A stretch of 64,000 nucleotides of DNA from Biscogniauxia marginata (Eukaryota; Ascomycota; Sordariomycetes; Xylariales; Xylariaceae), in NCBI GenBank assembly GCA_022695795.1, contig MU404108.1, positions 124,001-188,000 on the forward strand. The letters are read 5' to 3'. The notes below the pieces were generated by a model. The model saw only the letters and a program-made list of their open reading frames with translations, was not told the origin of the DNA and ran no database searches. A program made the translations under genes and the position numbers. Numbering within the stretch: the first letter of the stretch is position 1; each line of letters starts with the position of its first letter. Shown one piece after another: positions 11,247 to 23,603 of this stretch.

Positions 11247-12311
11247 CTAGACTTCTGGTTGCACATGCGCCTCTGCCTTGGGTTTGGACGCCGTCTCACG
11301 CGACTGATCATCAAGCCGCTCCTGGGCAGCGTTCTTCTGCGCCGTCTTTCGGATTGCCCCTGCCGAATCGTTCCCGGTTTTGCCTGTTGTTGGTTTAGTA
11401 GAAGGATATCCGCTCCTACGACGACCCTTTACACTTTTCCACGCACTGCGTGGCTTGATCAGTGCTGCCACGTCCTCTGACTCATCCTCTGTCGTGTCGG
11501 ATTCTTTAGAACTCGAGTTATCTTCTACCTCACGTTCTTCGTCCACGCTTTGCGTCTTCCTGAACGGCCACCACCACCTTCTTCGCGTCCCGGTGTTCTC
11601 TTTTGATTCCATCAAGTGTTCAACAGGCTCTGAGGTGGTGCTCTTAGCTTCCTGTTCACGCGGTTGCTTCGATATCCTCTTGCCGGAGAACTTGATTTTG
11701 CCGGTATCCCGAGGACTACCCCTTTCCTGAGGTTCCGGCATAACTTGTACCGCCGTGCCTTGAGACGCTACAGTGCGTGCAAAATCTAGACGAGATTGAA
11801 GGGTAGACTTGGGGTTTGGAGACATGCGCATCATATTAGTTCGGTTTACTCTATGCCTGGATGGAGGTTCCTCGGGTTTAGCTTGGCTTGATGGTGCTAT
11901 TGAGTCCTCCGGAATTGCTGGCTCCGTTTCGGTAGGCTCACTGACCCCGGTATCGTAGGGATGTTTGCTCTTCCCCGGGCTGGAAGTCATCCTGGCAGTT
12001 CTGTAGCTTTGTGCGTTATGGTCTTCGGGTAAACTCGATGTGCTGCGGCGTTTCTGTCTTCGTGCCTCGATGAGCTCTACCCGGTGCTCGATGTCATCTT
12101 GCCACTGCTCCAACTTCATGTTCATCCACAACAGTGGTAGTGAGACCGTCTCTAGGGCTTTGACCCGCTTTGACTTTCTCTTCCCGGGGTCCTCGTCGGG
12201 ATATCTCTCGGAAATCCATGATTCGACAAGTGTCTGCTGGGTAGGCCATCGGTTTTGGTAATCAACTTCGTCCTTCTTCTTCTTCTTACTCTTCTTCCCG
12301 CGCTTCGGCAT
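11247..12311 (-). CDS. Uncharacterised basic, low-complexity protein
   Basis: Opens MPKRGKKSKKKKKDEVDYQ and reaches TAG after 354 residues. There is no recognised domain. The N-terminus has a lysine run that could act as a nuclear or nucleolar signal. Residues 25-90 look the most ordered (NRWPTQQTLVESWISERYPD, then a helix with WMNMKLEQWQDDIEHRVE); the rest is Ser/Thr/Glu/Lys-rich and probably disordered. The frame is free of other stops for 515 codons counting past the TAG, so the biologically relevant protein may be longer. I do not recognise the family and assign no function. No good intron removes the TAG while keeping frame. Confidence 0.6.
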   Translation of the reverse strand: MPKRGKKSKKKKKDEVDYQNRWPTQQTLVESWISERYPDEDPGKRKSKRVKALETVSLPLLWMNMKLEQWQDDIEHRVELIEARRQKRRSTSSLPEDHNAQSYRTARMTSSPGKSKHPYDTGVSEPTETEPAIPEDSIAPSSQAKPEEPPSRHRVNRTNMMRMSPNPKSTLQSRLDFARTVASQGTAVQVMPEPQERGSPRDTGKIKFSGKRISKQPREQEAKSTTSEPVEHLMESKENTGTRRRWWWPFRKTQSVDEEREVEDNSSSKESDTTEDESEDVAALIKPRSAWKSVKGRRRSGYPSTKPTTGKTGNDSAGAIRKTAQKNAAQERLDDQSRETASKPKAEAHVQPEV

Positions 12312-13441
12312 GCCCCCGGACTGTGCAATAAACGGTGGTACTAAGGAGGGATAGGCAACGGCCGTGTTCGAAGCTGAGAATTGCTAGGTGACAGTATTGC
12401 GAGCCAAGTTCGAATGTCCGAGCTCGGTAGTCGATGTAGTTACGAGGTTAAAACCTGGTTTTCAGAAGTCGAGGTAAGTAAGTATTCTAGCACCGAAGGC
12501 AGCAAGGAAGGGCTTGTCGAATCTAGGGAGCCAAGTTCATCCAAACCTTCCACTAACTAGCATAGGATTGCTAATTCTGGCTGTTGGAATGCTGCTGGAA
12601 TGCTGCATAATAATAAATGTTTAGAGGGTTAACATGGCGATTACACGTCTTACATGAAGACGAAATGTGTTCGGATTGCACAACGCCGAGACAGTTGAAG
12701 ATTATGAGCACACTAAAACCTAAATCAGAGCGACATCCACGGGGGGGGGAAGCTCCTGTAGAGCTTTAACTTGGGAGCAGCATTGATACATGTAGAGTCT
12801 TTTTGAAGGCTGGTCCTGCAGTTTAGTAGATGAAGTAAGACTGGTAGAGAGGGAAGGGCCATTAATAATAATAAGAAACTGGGTACGATGTAACCTGTAC
12901 ATACATGTATTGTATTACATAGGTATGTATAACAAACTTCCACAGACCTCAAATACCTACATCCATATGAGTGGTACGTACATTACCTAGGGAAGCATAA
13001 ACCATACCTAGGTACCTACTGTACCCACTACGTGCTACCTTATGTGCCTGTATTTTTGGGGTTTTACTTGTGTAACAGAGGCATACCCCTCCTAGCTAAC
13101 TTAAGTACCTACAGTAGTGGATCTTGATCGGCATTCGTGGGGTGATAGCGGCAGCCCGGGGCACCTGGCACCACGCTATTGCCAGCCGAGTCCCTGGCTT
13201 ATCTTGGATCCTTATCGAAATTGACCCCTAAAAATATTCCTCGTTTACCCCACCTACCCAAGGTACCTCTGCTAATGGGTTTTGAGAAAAATGTAGTTTT
13301 TCTACTATCTTTTTTTTTCTCCCCCCTTCTCTCCCTTCGCTCGGGCAGCCTTCTCTTCTTTATCTCAGGTGAGGGAAGAGAATACTCGACTTCGCCTTAG
13401 ACAAGTTCTCAAGCATTGTTATCCGAGGAATCATCGCGACC
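12312..13441. other. Divergent intergenic region (basic protein / importin)
   Basis: No coding exon recognised. It contains TAGGTA-type motifs at about 12905-13025 and a pyrimidine-rich tract at about 13305-13350, roughly 100 bases before the importin start, as often seen near fungal transcription starts. Confidence 0.5.
12900..13030. repeat. TAGGTA/GGTACC motif cluster
   Basis: Contains ATAGGTATGTA, CATTACCTAGGG and ACCTAGGTACCTACTG, the same family as at 4.2, 10 and 49.8 kb. Confidence 0.5.
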
Positions 13442-16400
13442 ATGGATCAACAAAAGCTTGTCGAGCTGCTCCAGGCTTGCCAGATCCGTAAGTTTTCGAC
13501 CTGTCACGTCGTACTTTTATTTATTATTATTAATTTTTTTTTTTTTTACTTTTTTACTTTTTTCTCCTGTATCCTCTCCCTTTCCAGACTTCGATAGGCT
13601 AGGTATTCCGGGAGGATCGCTAATCTCATCTCTTCCTCTCTAGCTGATACGCAGAAGGTCAAGGCTGCCACCGCCGAGTTGCGCAAGAACTTCTACCCCC
13701 ATCCCGACTCGCTACTCGGCCTGCTCCATGTCATCGTCTCCCACCCGGATGCCACCGTGCGCATGCTGGCAGCCGTCCAGGCTTTGCGCCTCGTCCCCAA
13801 ACACTGGCAGAATATCGATTCTGCCCAGAAACCCGCCGTTCGTGAGCAGCTTCTCCAGGCTATCGTTCGGGAGCAGGACGCCAAATGCCGCCACGGCCAG
13901 TCGCGTGTTATCGCTGCCATTGCTACTCTCGACTTCGAGAACAACGAGTGGGCCGACTTGCTATCCGCCGTCACCCAGTTGACTGCCTCCGACAATGTCG
14001 CCCACCGCGAGGTTGGCTCTTACATAATCTTCAGTCTCCTCGAGGCCAACCCGACCTACTTCGAAGACCACCTCCCCAAGCTCTTCGAGCTCTTCGCCAA
14101 GACCATCCGGGACCCTCAGAGTCGCGATGTCCGCGTCAATACCATGTTGTCCATCAGCGCTCTGTTGATGCTGGTCGATGTTGACGAGGACGAGCAGTCG
14201 CTCAACACTGTACAAGAGTTCGTCCCCGCCATGGTTGAGGTGCTCAAGGATGCCGTCGACAATGGCGACGACGAGAGAATACAGCAGGCATTCGAAGTCT
14301 TTCAGTCCTTCCTAGCCTACGAGTCTGCCCTCATTTCCCGCTACTTTAAGGACCTGGTTCAGTTCATGGTCGACCTGGCCGCAAACACCAATGCCGATGC
14401 CGACGTGCGCACACAGGCTTTGGCCTTCTTAGCGCAGTGCGTCAGATACCGCCGCATGAAGATCCAAGGCATTCCCGACATGGGCGCTCAGCTCATGAGG
14501 AAGAGTCTGCTGATCCTATCCGAGCTAGATGACGATGATGATGACGACGACGAGACAACACCTGCAAGGTCGGCTCTGAGCTTGATCGACCAACTCTCTA
14601 GTGACCTGCCACCGCGGCAAGTCATCGTCCCGCTCCTCGATGACTTTCCAAACTATGCAAACTCCGAGAAGCCTGGCCACCGTAGAGCCTGCATCTTGGC
14701 CCTTGGAAATTGCGCCGAGGGTGCCCCCGAGTTTGTTTCCACTCAAATCGCGTCGCTCATGCCCGCAGTACTTCGTCTGCTCCAAGACCCCGAGAGATCT
14801 GTCCGCTACTCTGCTCTCCTGGGTCTTATGCGCCTAGGCGAGGACCTGTCTGATAGCATGGCTCCTCATCACGACGCCATCATGACTGCCCTAGTCTTGA
14901 ACTTGGATGCGGCTAGCGGCGCTGAGACCGACAAGAAGAATACTGAGATTATTCGCTCAGTCTGTGGTGTTATCGACTCTCTGGCTGATGGCCTAGGGCC
15001 GGATATCTTAGCAAAATATGGAGAGAGCATGATCCAGCGCGTTGGAGCTTTCCTATCTCATCCTGACTACAAAGTCAAGGCTGCCGCCGCCGGCGCTCTC
15101 GGGGCCATTGCATCATCCGTCAAGAGCGCATTCATTCCCTACCTCAAGGACACTATGGAGGCTATGTCATCTTACATCATGGCCGAAACCGGTGAGGATG
15201 AGCTGTCGCTAAGAAGCTCCATCTGTGATTCGATGGGACGTATTGCTGTCGGCGTGGGTGCCCAAGAATTCAGTCCGTATGTCATGCCGCTGTTGATGGC
15301 CAGTGAGAAGGCCCTGCACCTGGACAACGCCCGCCTTAGGGAGACCACTTTTATCCTATGGAGCCAGCTAGCTACCGTGTATGAGGGCGACCTTGGAGAC
15401 TCTCTTGCAGGTATTTTCAAGGGACTCTTTGAGAGCCTCGAACGTGAAGAGGAGGACGTTGAGCTAGATCTTGACGAGGAGCAGAACGGCCTTGTTGACG
15501 AGGAGGTTATCCTTCATGGCAAGCGACTCAAGGTGAAGAGTGCTGGTGAGGTAGATGATGATGTGGAGGATCTTATGGATGATGATGATGATGACGACGA
15601 CGACTGGGATGATCTCGTAGGCATATCGGCACAAGCCCTGGAAAAGGAGATTGCTTTGGAGGTTCTAGGTGAAGTCATCTATGCCGCCAAGGAAAAAAGC
15701 GCCCCGTACATAGAGAAGGCCGTTGAGCTGGTCACTCCCTTTGCGGAGCATTCCTACGAAGGTTGTCGAAAGACAGCCATTGGAACCCTATGGCGGACCT
15801 ATGCCTGCGTCTGGGAAGCTATGGAGAAGCAGACGGGCACCAAGTGGGAACCGGGCTTGCCGTTGAAGTTTCAGCCAGTCGCAAACATCCTCAAACTCGG
15901 CGAGATCGTAACTACTGCGACAATGCACATCTGGCAAGACGAATCCGACCGGTTAGTACTTTCATTATATTTGCGACGCAGACCCCCCCTTTCTAGCAGC
16001 TGTTATGATGACTACCTTGCGTTATACCCAGCTCACTCAGACGCTACTCGCGGTTGCTGAGAACACGTATTATGAACAAGATCTGATTCTGGCTTGCTTT
16101 CTTCCCCTCAACGGAAATCGGTCAACCTTTATGCAACACTAAACTGACGTTGTATTTAGGGATGTCGTCACAGAAATAAATCGGAGCGTAGGGTCCACTC
16201 TCAAAACATGTGGTCCGGCGATACTGGGGCAGAAGGGCATGATGGATCAGATCGTTACTGTGCTTGGTACCATCATTACTCGGTCGCATCCTTGCCAGCA
16301 AGACCTTGGCGATGATGAAGACAACCAGGACAACGTCGAGGGCAGCTCCGAGTGGGACTGGCTTGTTATTGACACGGCACTGGACGTCCTGATTGGGCTC

Positions 16401-17145
16401 GCCTCCGCCCTAGGGCCTCAATTTGCCGAGATCTGGAAGGTTTTCGATAAGCCGGTCATGAAATTCCTCAGCTCCAACGAGGCCATTGAACGGTCAACTG
16501 CTGTCGGCGTGGTAGCTGAGTGTGTTGCCTACATGGGCAGTGCTGTAACGCCGTACACGTCGAGCCTGTTGCGTCCGTTGTTGCATCGTCTGTCGGACGA
16601 AGACAAGGAGACCAAGTCCAATGCAGCATACGCGACGGGACAACTTGTGTATCACTCGGAAGATGCGAACACATATCTACCCAGCTACCCCCAGATATTG
16701 AGCAAGCTGGAGCCTCTGCTACAGATTAAGGATGCCCGCCTACAGGACAATGCTGCCGGCTGCCTATGCCGCATGATATTGTCAAATCCCGATCAGGTCC
16801 CCACTGGAGAGGTGCTACCAGCGCTGGTTGGCCTGCTTCCTCTGAAGGAGGACTACGAAGAGAACAAGCCAGTTTACCAGTGCCTGCATAAGCTCTGTAA
16901 GTATCCCCTCGGCTTTCCTTATATCCTCGCTCGCGAGAAGCAGCCGAAGGAGAATAAGTCATTTTGTGAAGCCTATCACACTAACAGTCATGTCCTTCGC
17001 AGATTCAGTCTCCAACCCGACTGTGCAAGAGCTTACCCCCAAGCTACTCCCGATTTTCCATCAAGTTCTTGGCCCACCGGAGGAACAGCTCGAACCGGAG
17101 ACGAGAGAGGTCGTACTAGAGATGGTACGAATCCTCTCAAAGTAG
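13442..17145 (+). CDS. Importin beta-4 / karyopherin Kap123 homologue
   Basis: Nuclear import receptor of the importin-beta superfamily. Kap123/IPO4 proteins carry ribosomal proteins and histones H3/H4 into the nucleus. Exons 13442-13487, 13644-15951, 16160-16896 and 17003-17145 give 1077 residues, close to the family's usual length of about 1100. The N-terminus (MDQQKLVELLQACQIPDTQK) matches the importin-4 type, and the rest is a solenoid of HEAT repeats. Two acidic runs are encoded by GAY repeats: one at about 14526-14552 and one at about 15555-15605. Such loops may contact basic cargo, which is inference. The first intron lies 46 bases into the CDS. The gene ends with TAG. Every exon junction keeps the frame and the splice sites are canonical. 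Confidence 0.95.
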
Positions 17146-19845
17146 AATGATGACAAGCCACCTAGAGTAGATGTTGCTTAGTAGAGCTGATTAGTAACGG
17201 CTTCTTGGGAAGAAAACAAAGGTGCGGAAAGGAAATGACAATGATGGCATGAAATGTATGAGTGAATGAATGGTGGGAGCAACGTGATAAACTTACGTTT
17301 CACACATAGATGATTCCCCAATGATAGACTTGGTTTTCACACGAAGCAATCCCACATCGTCATTCAGTGTTAAGTCACGGTGGCAGTACGAGGTGCTGTA
17401 AATGTAGACGCTTATTCAGGCGATATAACATCCAGCGAAATCAAGTTATTATCGCTTCAAGTAGAGAGAGGGTATGTAATGCTTTACTTAAGGTGAGCTC
17501 AGCTGGCATAGTCTCGTAAGACCAAACTCGGGTCCATGTTTCTCATACGAGGTTAGTTAATTGCAAAAACACGGATGTGCCAAAGTCAAGTCAAAAAGGG
17601 GAGTCCGGCGTGGTGGCGTCTAAGTGGTGTTATTACGGCTTAATTCCTGTAGATATAAACAGCTAGCTCAGTGACCGAAGCAGGTAGGTGTTACTTGTTG
17701 AGAATGACCGAGTCTCAAAGGTCGACTCTGGTTCGCATTTTATTAAGCTGGGGACCTGATTCTAAATGATGTACATAGCCAGAAATAGAAAACATTGTAC
17801 GCAGGATAGAATGTAGAGAATGTGTTGTGTGTAAGTGTCAGATCAAATCAGATCAGGTCCGAAAAGCACCTATCGCAAAAAGGTCAGTACGCTTTGTTTA
17901 ATGTTAATATGCATGCATGCATGTACATTACAATACATATAGACAATGCGTGCGGGATGAACCGACGGATAGGCACACTGTAATCTGTAGTAGGAAAGCT
18001 TGTCTTTCAGCACGGATTCCAGGATGAGACGTGTTTATTGCTTGGCTTAGGCTTGGAAAGTAGTATTCAAGAATGGTAGAGCTTGGCTTAGATGGCAAAT
18101 GTTCTTGAGATCTCTCTCTGTGTGCAGTGTATTGACTGGCAAGAGGCGAGGGATGGAGGATGTATTGATGATGGTGGGTTAGGGTCTAGGCGCCCCCTGA
18201 AATGCCCTATTTATGTAGCAGCCACTAACCTGTGTTCCCAAGCTCAAGATTGCGTAGATTGCGATAAAGATAGACGTTTCGAATATGTCATGGAAAGGGA
18301 ATAAAGTTTCTGGCTGATACGAACGTGTCACCGGCGGAGATGGGATGGGAACATGGGATGGGAACACAGGAGATGCTCGCTCCCTCACTTGGCTCGGAGG
18401 TACAATTATAACGGCAGCATGAACAACTCTAACTTATTATTCCCGCATGGGCAGTTCTTTTTACCATCATTACAACCGGACAAGCGAGATTTTCTACCAG
18501 GAAAAGAAAAGGGGGAGGTTGGGTTGTAGACAGGTACCTAAGCATGACAATGGCATGGGAAAACTCGGTCTATTTTGTTCGCTCTCGTCTGTAGGTCATG
18601 CTACATTCCGCCGGTATATAGCTGTCTCTTTCGTGTATGATGTGAGACATGCTAATAGATCGTTTATTCGCGTCTAATCTAGAGGAAGAATCTTCCCCTG
18701 ATGATGATAAGCAATGCTTGTAAGCTGGCTGAACACTCCAATAGGTAGGAAACGCCTCGCGACGTAGGTGGCGTGAACCAATGCCGCTCCTAGATTAAGT
18801 ATAGCATTCATTACCCATCCATGGAGTCAATTGTTTAGTTAACAGGTTGTACAATATGTTTCTTTTTTATCTCTCTCCCTTCCCCTCTAACGACAATAAT
18901 GTGGCTTCGGCAGCCAAAAAGGCTGCTTCTATCTGGGAGTAGAATGCGCCAAAGCACAACGAATCAATGATCATGCTTACATGTGACCTGCAAGGGTAAA
19001 TTAGGAGCAAGGTATTGTAATTGTAAGCAATAGATTACCGGAGTTCAGTGTGTTGTAACCCGTGGGCTATCATCGGTATAGCACATTGCTATGTATTAAA
19101 TACGATGTGCAGGTTAGGCTCACCAGACCTGGTCCGTCTGAGTGCCTGTAATTTCCAACAAGGCAGGCGGCAGCTCTGACGAGTCGAAGAAGAACATATA
19201 ATCGGTTGTCCGTAAGTACTCTCGCTTCGGTATGTATGATTGATCCCTTTTCGGAAGCTCCTACAAGTTCGTTGCTGAAGATGGGGGCCCAAAACACATG
19301 GTATTCATGAATCAAAGGAATCTCGCGAGCTTCCTAGGCCACCGGGCTATTTCGTCTCGCTCAAGTAGGTAGTTAGTAACAAGTGCTCACCAGACAAACT
19401 CACTCTCAGATCACTCGAGCACACATGGCAACGCACAATCGCCCCAAGGTCATAAAATATCCAGAAAGAAAGGAGGCAAAGGCAAGGCGAAATCTCGCTT
19501 CAACATGATTCCCAAATGCACCTGACGAACGGCTATGACCTACTTACCAAAGTGTTCGGCCTGGCTAATAGAAATAAAAATCCCTTTTTTAAAATTTCAG
19601 GACCCGGGAGAATACATACACAGTAGCTCGTTTTATGTTGTAATCATCTAGCCGACGGGACAGAGACGGGGAGACAGAGGCAGAGGTGTGCGCGTGCATA
19701 TACTCCCGTATGCAAGTAGGTATAACCCCCCCTGCGTCTTGCATTCCTTCTTATTAGCCGTAGCGCCGCAAAATCTGTCCAATGGGTGAAATTTTTCAGT
19801 TTGCCGTGCTTCTCACACACCGTCTAGACTGCCGCGATAGCTGTC

Positions 19846-19870
19846 ATGATGTGTGTGTGTGTGCGCGCTC
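19846..19870. repeat. GT/GC dinucleotide repeat
   Basis: A run of TG dinucleotides passing into GCGCGC at about 19847-19869. Confidence 0.7.
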
Positions 19871-21307
19871 GCGTCTGTCTGCTGTATGTATGAAACGAAC
19901 TTATCTAATACCTATCCTATATAACCAAAATGGCTACCAAGGTAGGTAACCTACGTATATCTTACGTACATATGTATGGCCGGTATGGTAGCAGTGACAT
20001 GTATTTGTTGTCGGCCCGGTGAGCTAATACGAACAATTGCAACATTCGATAAACCAATTGCATTTACTCATTACCTCTCTCTGTGAGTTTGAGCATGGAG
20101 CATCGAGATTGGTTGGTAACAGCAAGCTTGGGATTACTGTACAGGAGATAGATAGCCTTGATCCTTCTCTTCCTCTTCCTCGCCTCCCGAAACCCCAGTC
20201 AGTAGGCCAGCTGGCCTCCAGGCCTCCCTAACCTCCAAGCTTTCTAGCCTCCAAGCTTTCTGGCTCGGCAGTGGGGATGACGATCGCGGCGGATTTCTCT
20301 CCCCGCCCAGAACCCATGTCCCCTGTCTCCTGGTCCGATCTGTCAGGGGTAACCCCCGGACAAGCAGGGGAGTGATTTGTCGACCGATCAGTCACAGTCA
20401 CCACCTTGATAACTCTGAATCCTACTACTGACCAAACATGTACGCTCATGAAGTCGCTGCCGCGGTGACGGCACAGGGTATTCGTACGGTGTGATCCTAC
20501 CTCTCTATTAGCGATCCCAGGACAAATTCCCCATGACGGACACGGACAAAATGCCATCCGCTGAAGGAGGGACAGCAGGCGCGCCTCATGCAGATGAATG
20601 CAACGCTCTGCTGTGTCTTGACGGCGGGAAGAAAACAAAAGAAAAAAGTGACAGCTGGAGAGTTTCTTCCTGGCCGGTGAAGAATTTTCCATATTGTAGA
20701 TCCATTACTGTTGAGGCTTTTAGTGTACAGTAGTAGGTAGGTAACTACATACCCAGCTCCTCTCCGAGGACGTATAATATGAAGGGAGTGGGTGTCGAAA
20801 ACGGACAATGGCAAAGTACACATCCGTCTACCTACCATGCTGAGGCACACACGAAGGAGACTTGAGTGCCTAGCAACAGCAGCACAACAGCGACGAACGC
20901 CCTTCCTCGAGAAACACTACATAGCATTACATGTACCGTACATACATGCATACATACACATATACAAACGTCGAATGTAGTAGTGACTTATGCATACACG
21001 CGGTTCCACACATAAATGTATACATAATTACATATATGCCTCTCCGAAAGTGCGGCGCCCCAAGATTACTGTCTTACGTTTCCCCGTGTGAAGGATAAAT
21101 TCTGTAGCTCAGTGTGTTACTTGGTACGACCGGGAAAACTCTAGATTTGCAGCACGGACAGAGCGTGTGACGATGCGAGATACAGTTGTTGTGCTAAGGA
21201 TACTCGCAGTAGTGAAGGTCGTACGCGCATAAAGATGAAGATGCGTGACGCCCGCCAGCTCCCCCCGAGTTTAAGGCTTCTTACTGTGTAGATGTGTGTC
21301 ACTGAGG

Positions 21308-21334
21308 TAGATAGATGGATAGATAGATAGATAC
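21308..21334. repeat. GATA tetranucleotide microsatellite
   Basis: Six imperfect GATA units (one GATG) at about 21309-21332. Confidence 0.75.
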
Positions 21335-23603
21335 CCAAGATAGAGAGAGATACCTAGACCGAGGCGCCCGACCAGGGCTGTCTTATCTCTCCCTCTACCT
21401 GGGTTCGCGGCCGAGTGACGATCTTTCAGCTAGAGTCTCTTGTATATTTCTCTCATGGATATCTCGTTCTGTCGGCGTAATCTCAAGTAACGCTGATAAG
21501 GGTATATATATTATACCTAGTAATGCACGAGTATCAATGAACGAACACAGTTGAGGTTTTAGTTCCCTTCTCTCGTTCACGGCTGTCGGTCCTCGGAGGA
21601 CCACTTCCATGTTGTATGCATATGTAGTTTGAACCGTTCGATCCCCTGCATCCTTGGCGTTGACAAGGCCAGAGACCCCTGGCCAAGCCCTGGCCCCTGA
21701 ACTCACCCCTCCTAGTTTGATCATCCTCCACAACCACCACTATGTGGTTAGCTGCTGATAGCCAGACAGCCAGACAGCTGCTGGCGATCGATCAGTCCAC
21801 AACTCCAATCTTTTTTTTCTTGTTGTTTTCCCTGTCCGTGATCTTCGGTGGGAGGGGCAACCCGGGCTCGCCAGTTGTGAAAGTAATGCGGTCAAGATGA
21901 TGGATGACCTTAGATTCAATGCGCCTCAATGGGCAAGGCTCACATATAACATCATAGCAGTAAATCGCTCGTTCTCTCTCAAGCCACATGAGCACAAAGC
22001 AAAGATAATTAATAGACGGGCGGCTAATCCCAGATGAACCTCGGCGACGATCCGCATGGGGCGTTCCAGAACCGGGAGGGACCGAGAAATTCGAGAGCGG
22101 AAATGCCAGTGGGAAAGCAAGAAAAACACCTCAAAAACGCGGTGCCACACGAGCCAGAAAGAATTGATCTACATCGACTTAGAAGTCATGGCCACGTAAG
22201 GTATGCGCTCATAATGTGTAAGTGAAGGTTAATCTTATTAGTCGTCTCCATCATATTTGTGTATACATATCTACTTGGCAGACAAGAGGGAGATCGATCC
22301 TGCCAAGCAGGGCCGTTCTAGTTTACATAGCATCTGCATATGCTCATGGAGCAAACGTTCCTATTGGGGGATATCTATCACTTCTCGGCTCGGCTCTTTG
22401 CTCTCTCTATTCGATCACCCTCCTCGCCCTTACCCCCCCTAGCACCCGACCCCGAGATAGCCAAGGAAGGGATGGCAATCCCCATCCTGGCCTGTCAACC
22501 TGATTAGGTAGCTTTATTAGTAACCTTGCATGGCTCTATTAGCACTACCACCTGTCTATCGTACGCGTAGGCCAGGCCAGGCCAGGTTCAGGTCCCAACC
22601 TCCTTCCCCCCTCAGCGCTATTGTGCAGCAAAGCAGCAAGCTTGTATGTGTATATGTTATGTGTGTGATGGGGCGGGCGCCCGGAGGATGGAAAGTGAAT
22701 GGTGTCATGGTGTCTCAGATGCCACCGACGGCATTTGCAAGGGACGAGAGACAAGAGTCAGAGAGAGAGACCGAGTCACAACTAAACCCCGAAATTACCA
22801 AACTGTCTCTCTGGAATATCAAGGTGATGCAGATTATAATAAGCTCTCGTCCCCTGGAATTGTTGTTCCTCGTGGCTTTCGGCTTGTCTTAGTTTTCGCT
22901 AGACGAACGCGGTTCGAGCTGGGGAATTCGCAGCAAGGTTTGTTGCTCGAGCTCCTTTTTTTTGGTCAGTCAGTTGATAGTCAGAAACTGACTTGTATCC
23001 ATGTAAGGTGTCTATGTACATGTTATGCATGGACATGTCTGTGTGAGAAGCGAGGGCGGTTCTAGTCTCGGTACATCTATACGTACGTACAGTACCGTGC
23101 CAGTCGATCATGACCGTGCCCGGCGCGCTGTTATCTTTCAGTGGACACCTGCCTACCCTAGCCTGAGAGGAGCGAACCAGGATGAGCACATGTGCTCCGT
23201 AGTCAGGCTGTTTTCATGTTGTGAGTAAAAAAAAGGATAGACATCTCGCTAGGTTGGTAGGCATGTACGGCGAATAGCCACGGCACACACAACAATCCTA
23301 GTGTGAGTGGCAGTAATATATAATGTTGCATGTTGACACCTACATGTGCCCTTTTTCTCCTGTTCTCCCTTCCCTTTATTTCCCGACTCCATTTTCTACT
23401 CCCCCTTTCTTAAGTCTTAGAAGAGCCGAGTGAGAGAGGTCGTCTATAGCGAGGCGTGAGACACCAGGGACTTTACAGCTGTCGTTCGCTTTGCTCAGTA
23501 TACGTCTGTACAATAATTAACCTTTTCCCCGTGTTGCTATTTGTGTCTATTACACATTCGATCGCTACGCTTCATCGATTTCATAAGGGAAACAACATCG
23601 ACG

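Larger units (their letters stand above)
17146..23603. other. Long gene-poor interval (about 6.5 kb)
   Basis: No reading frame with protein-like composition or plausible splicing was recognised on either strand, and no tRNA-like B box was found. It holds scattered simple repeats (17925-17945 GCAT, 19850 GT, 21310 GATA) and TAC/CATA blocks. The right end (about 23340-23410) is pyrimidine-rich and is probably the promoter or 5' UTR of the wall-protein gene. Confidence 0.5.

Noticed and set aside
11247..11276. Intron removing the TAG of the basic-protein gene
   Set aside because: Available GT...AG pairs around the TAG are weak or shift the frame, for example GTGCAA to CCAG is 47 bases.
20228..20692. 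154-codon minus-strand frame in the gene-poor interval
   Set aside because: Composition is not protein-like, no domain is seen, and its length is expected by chance.
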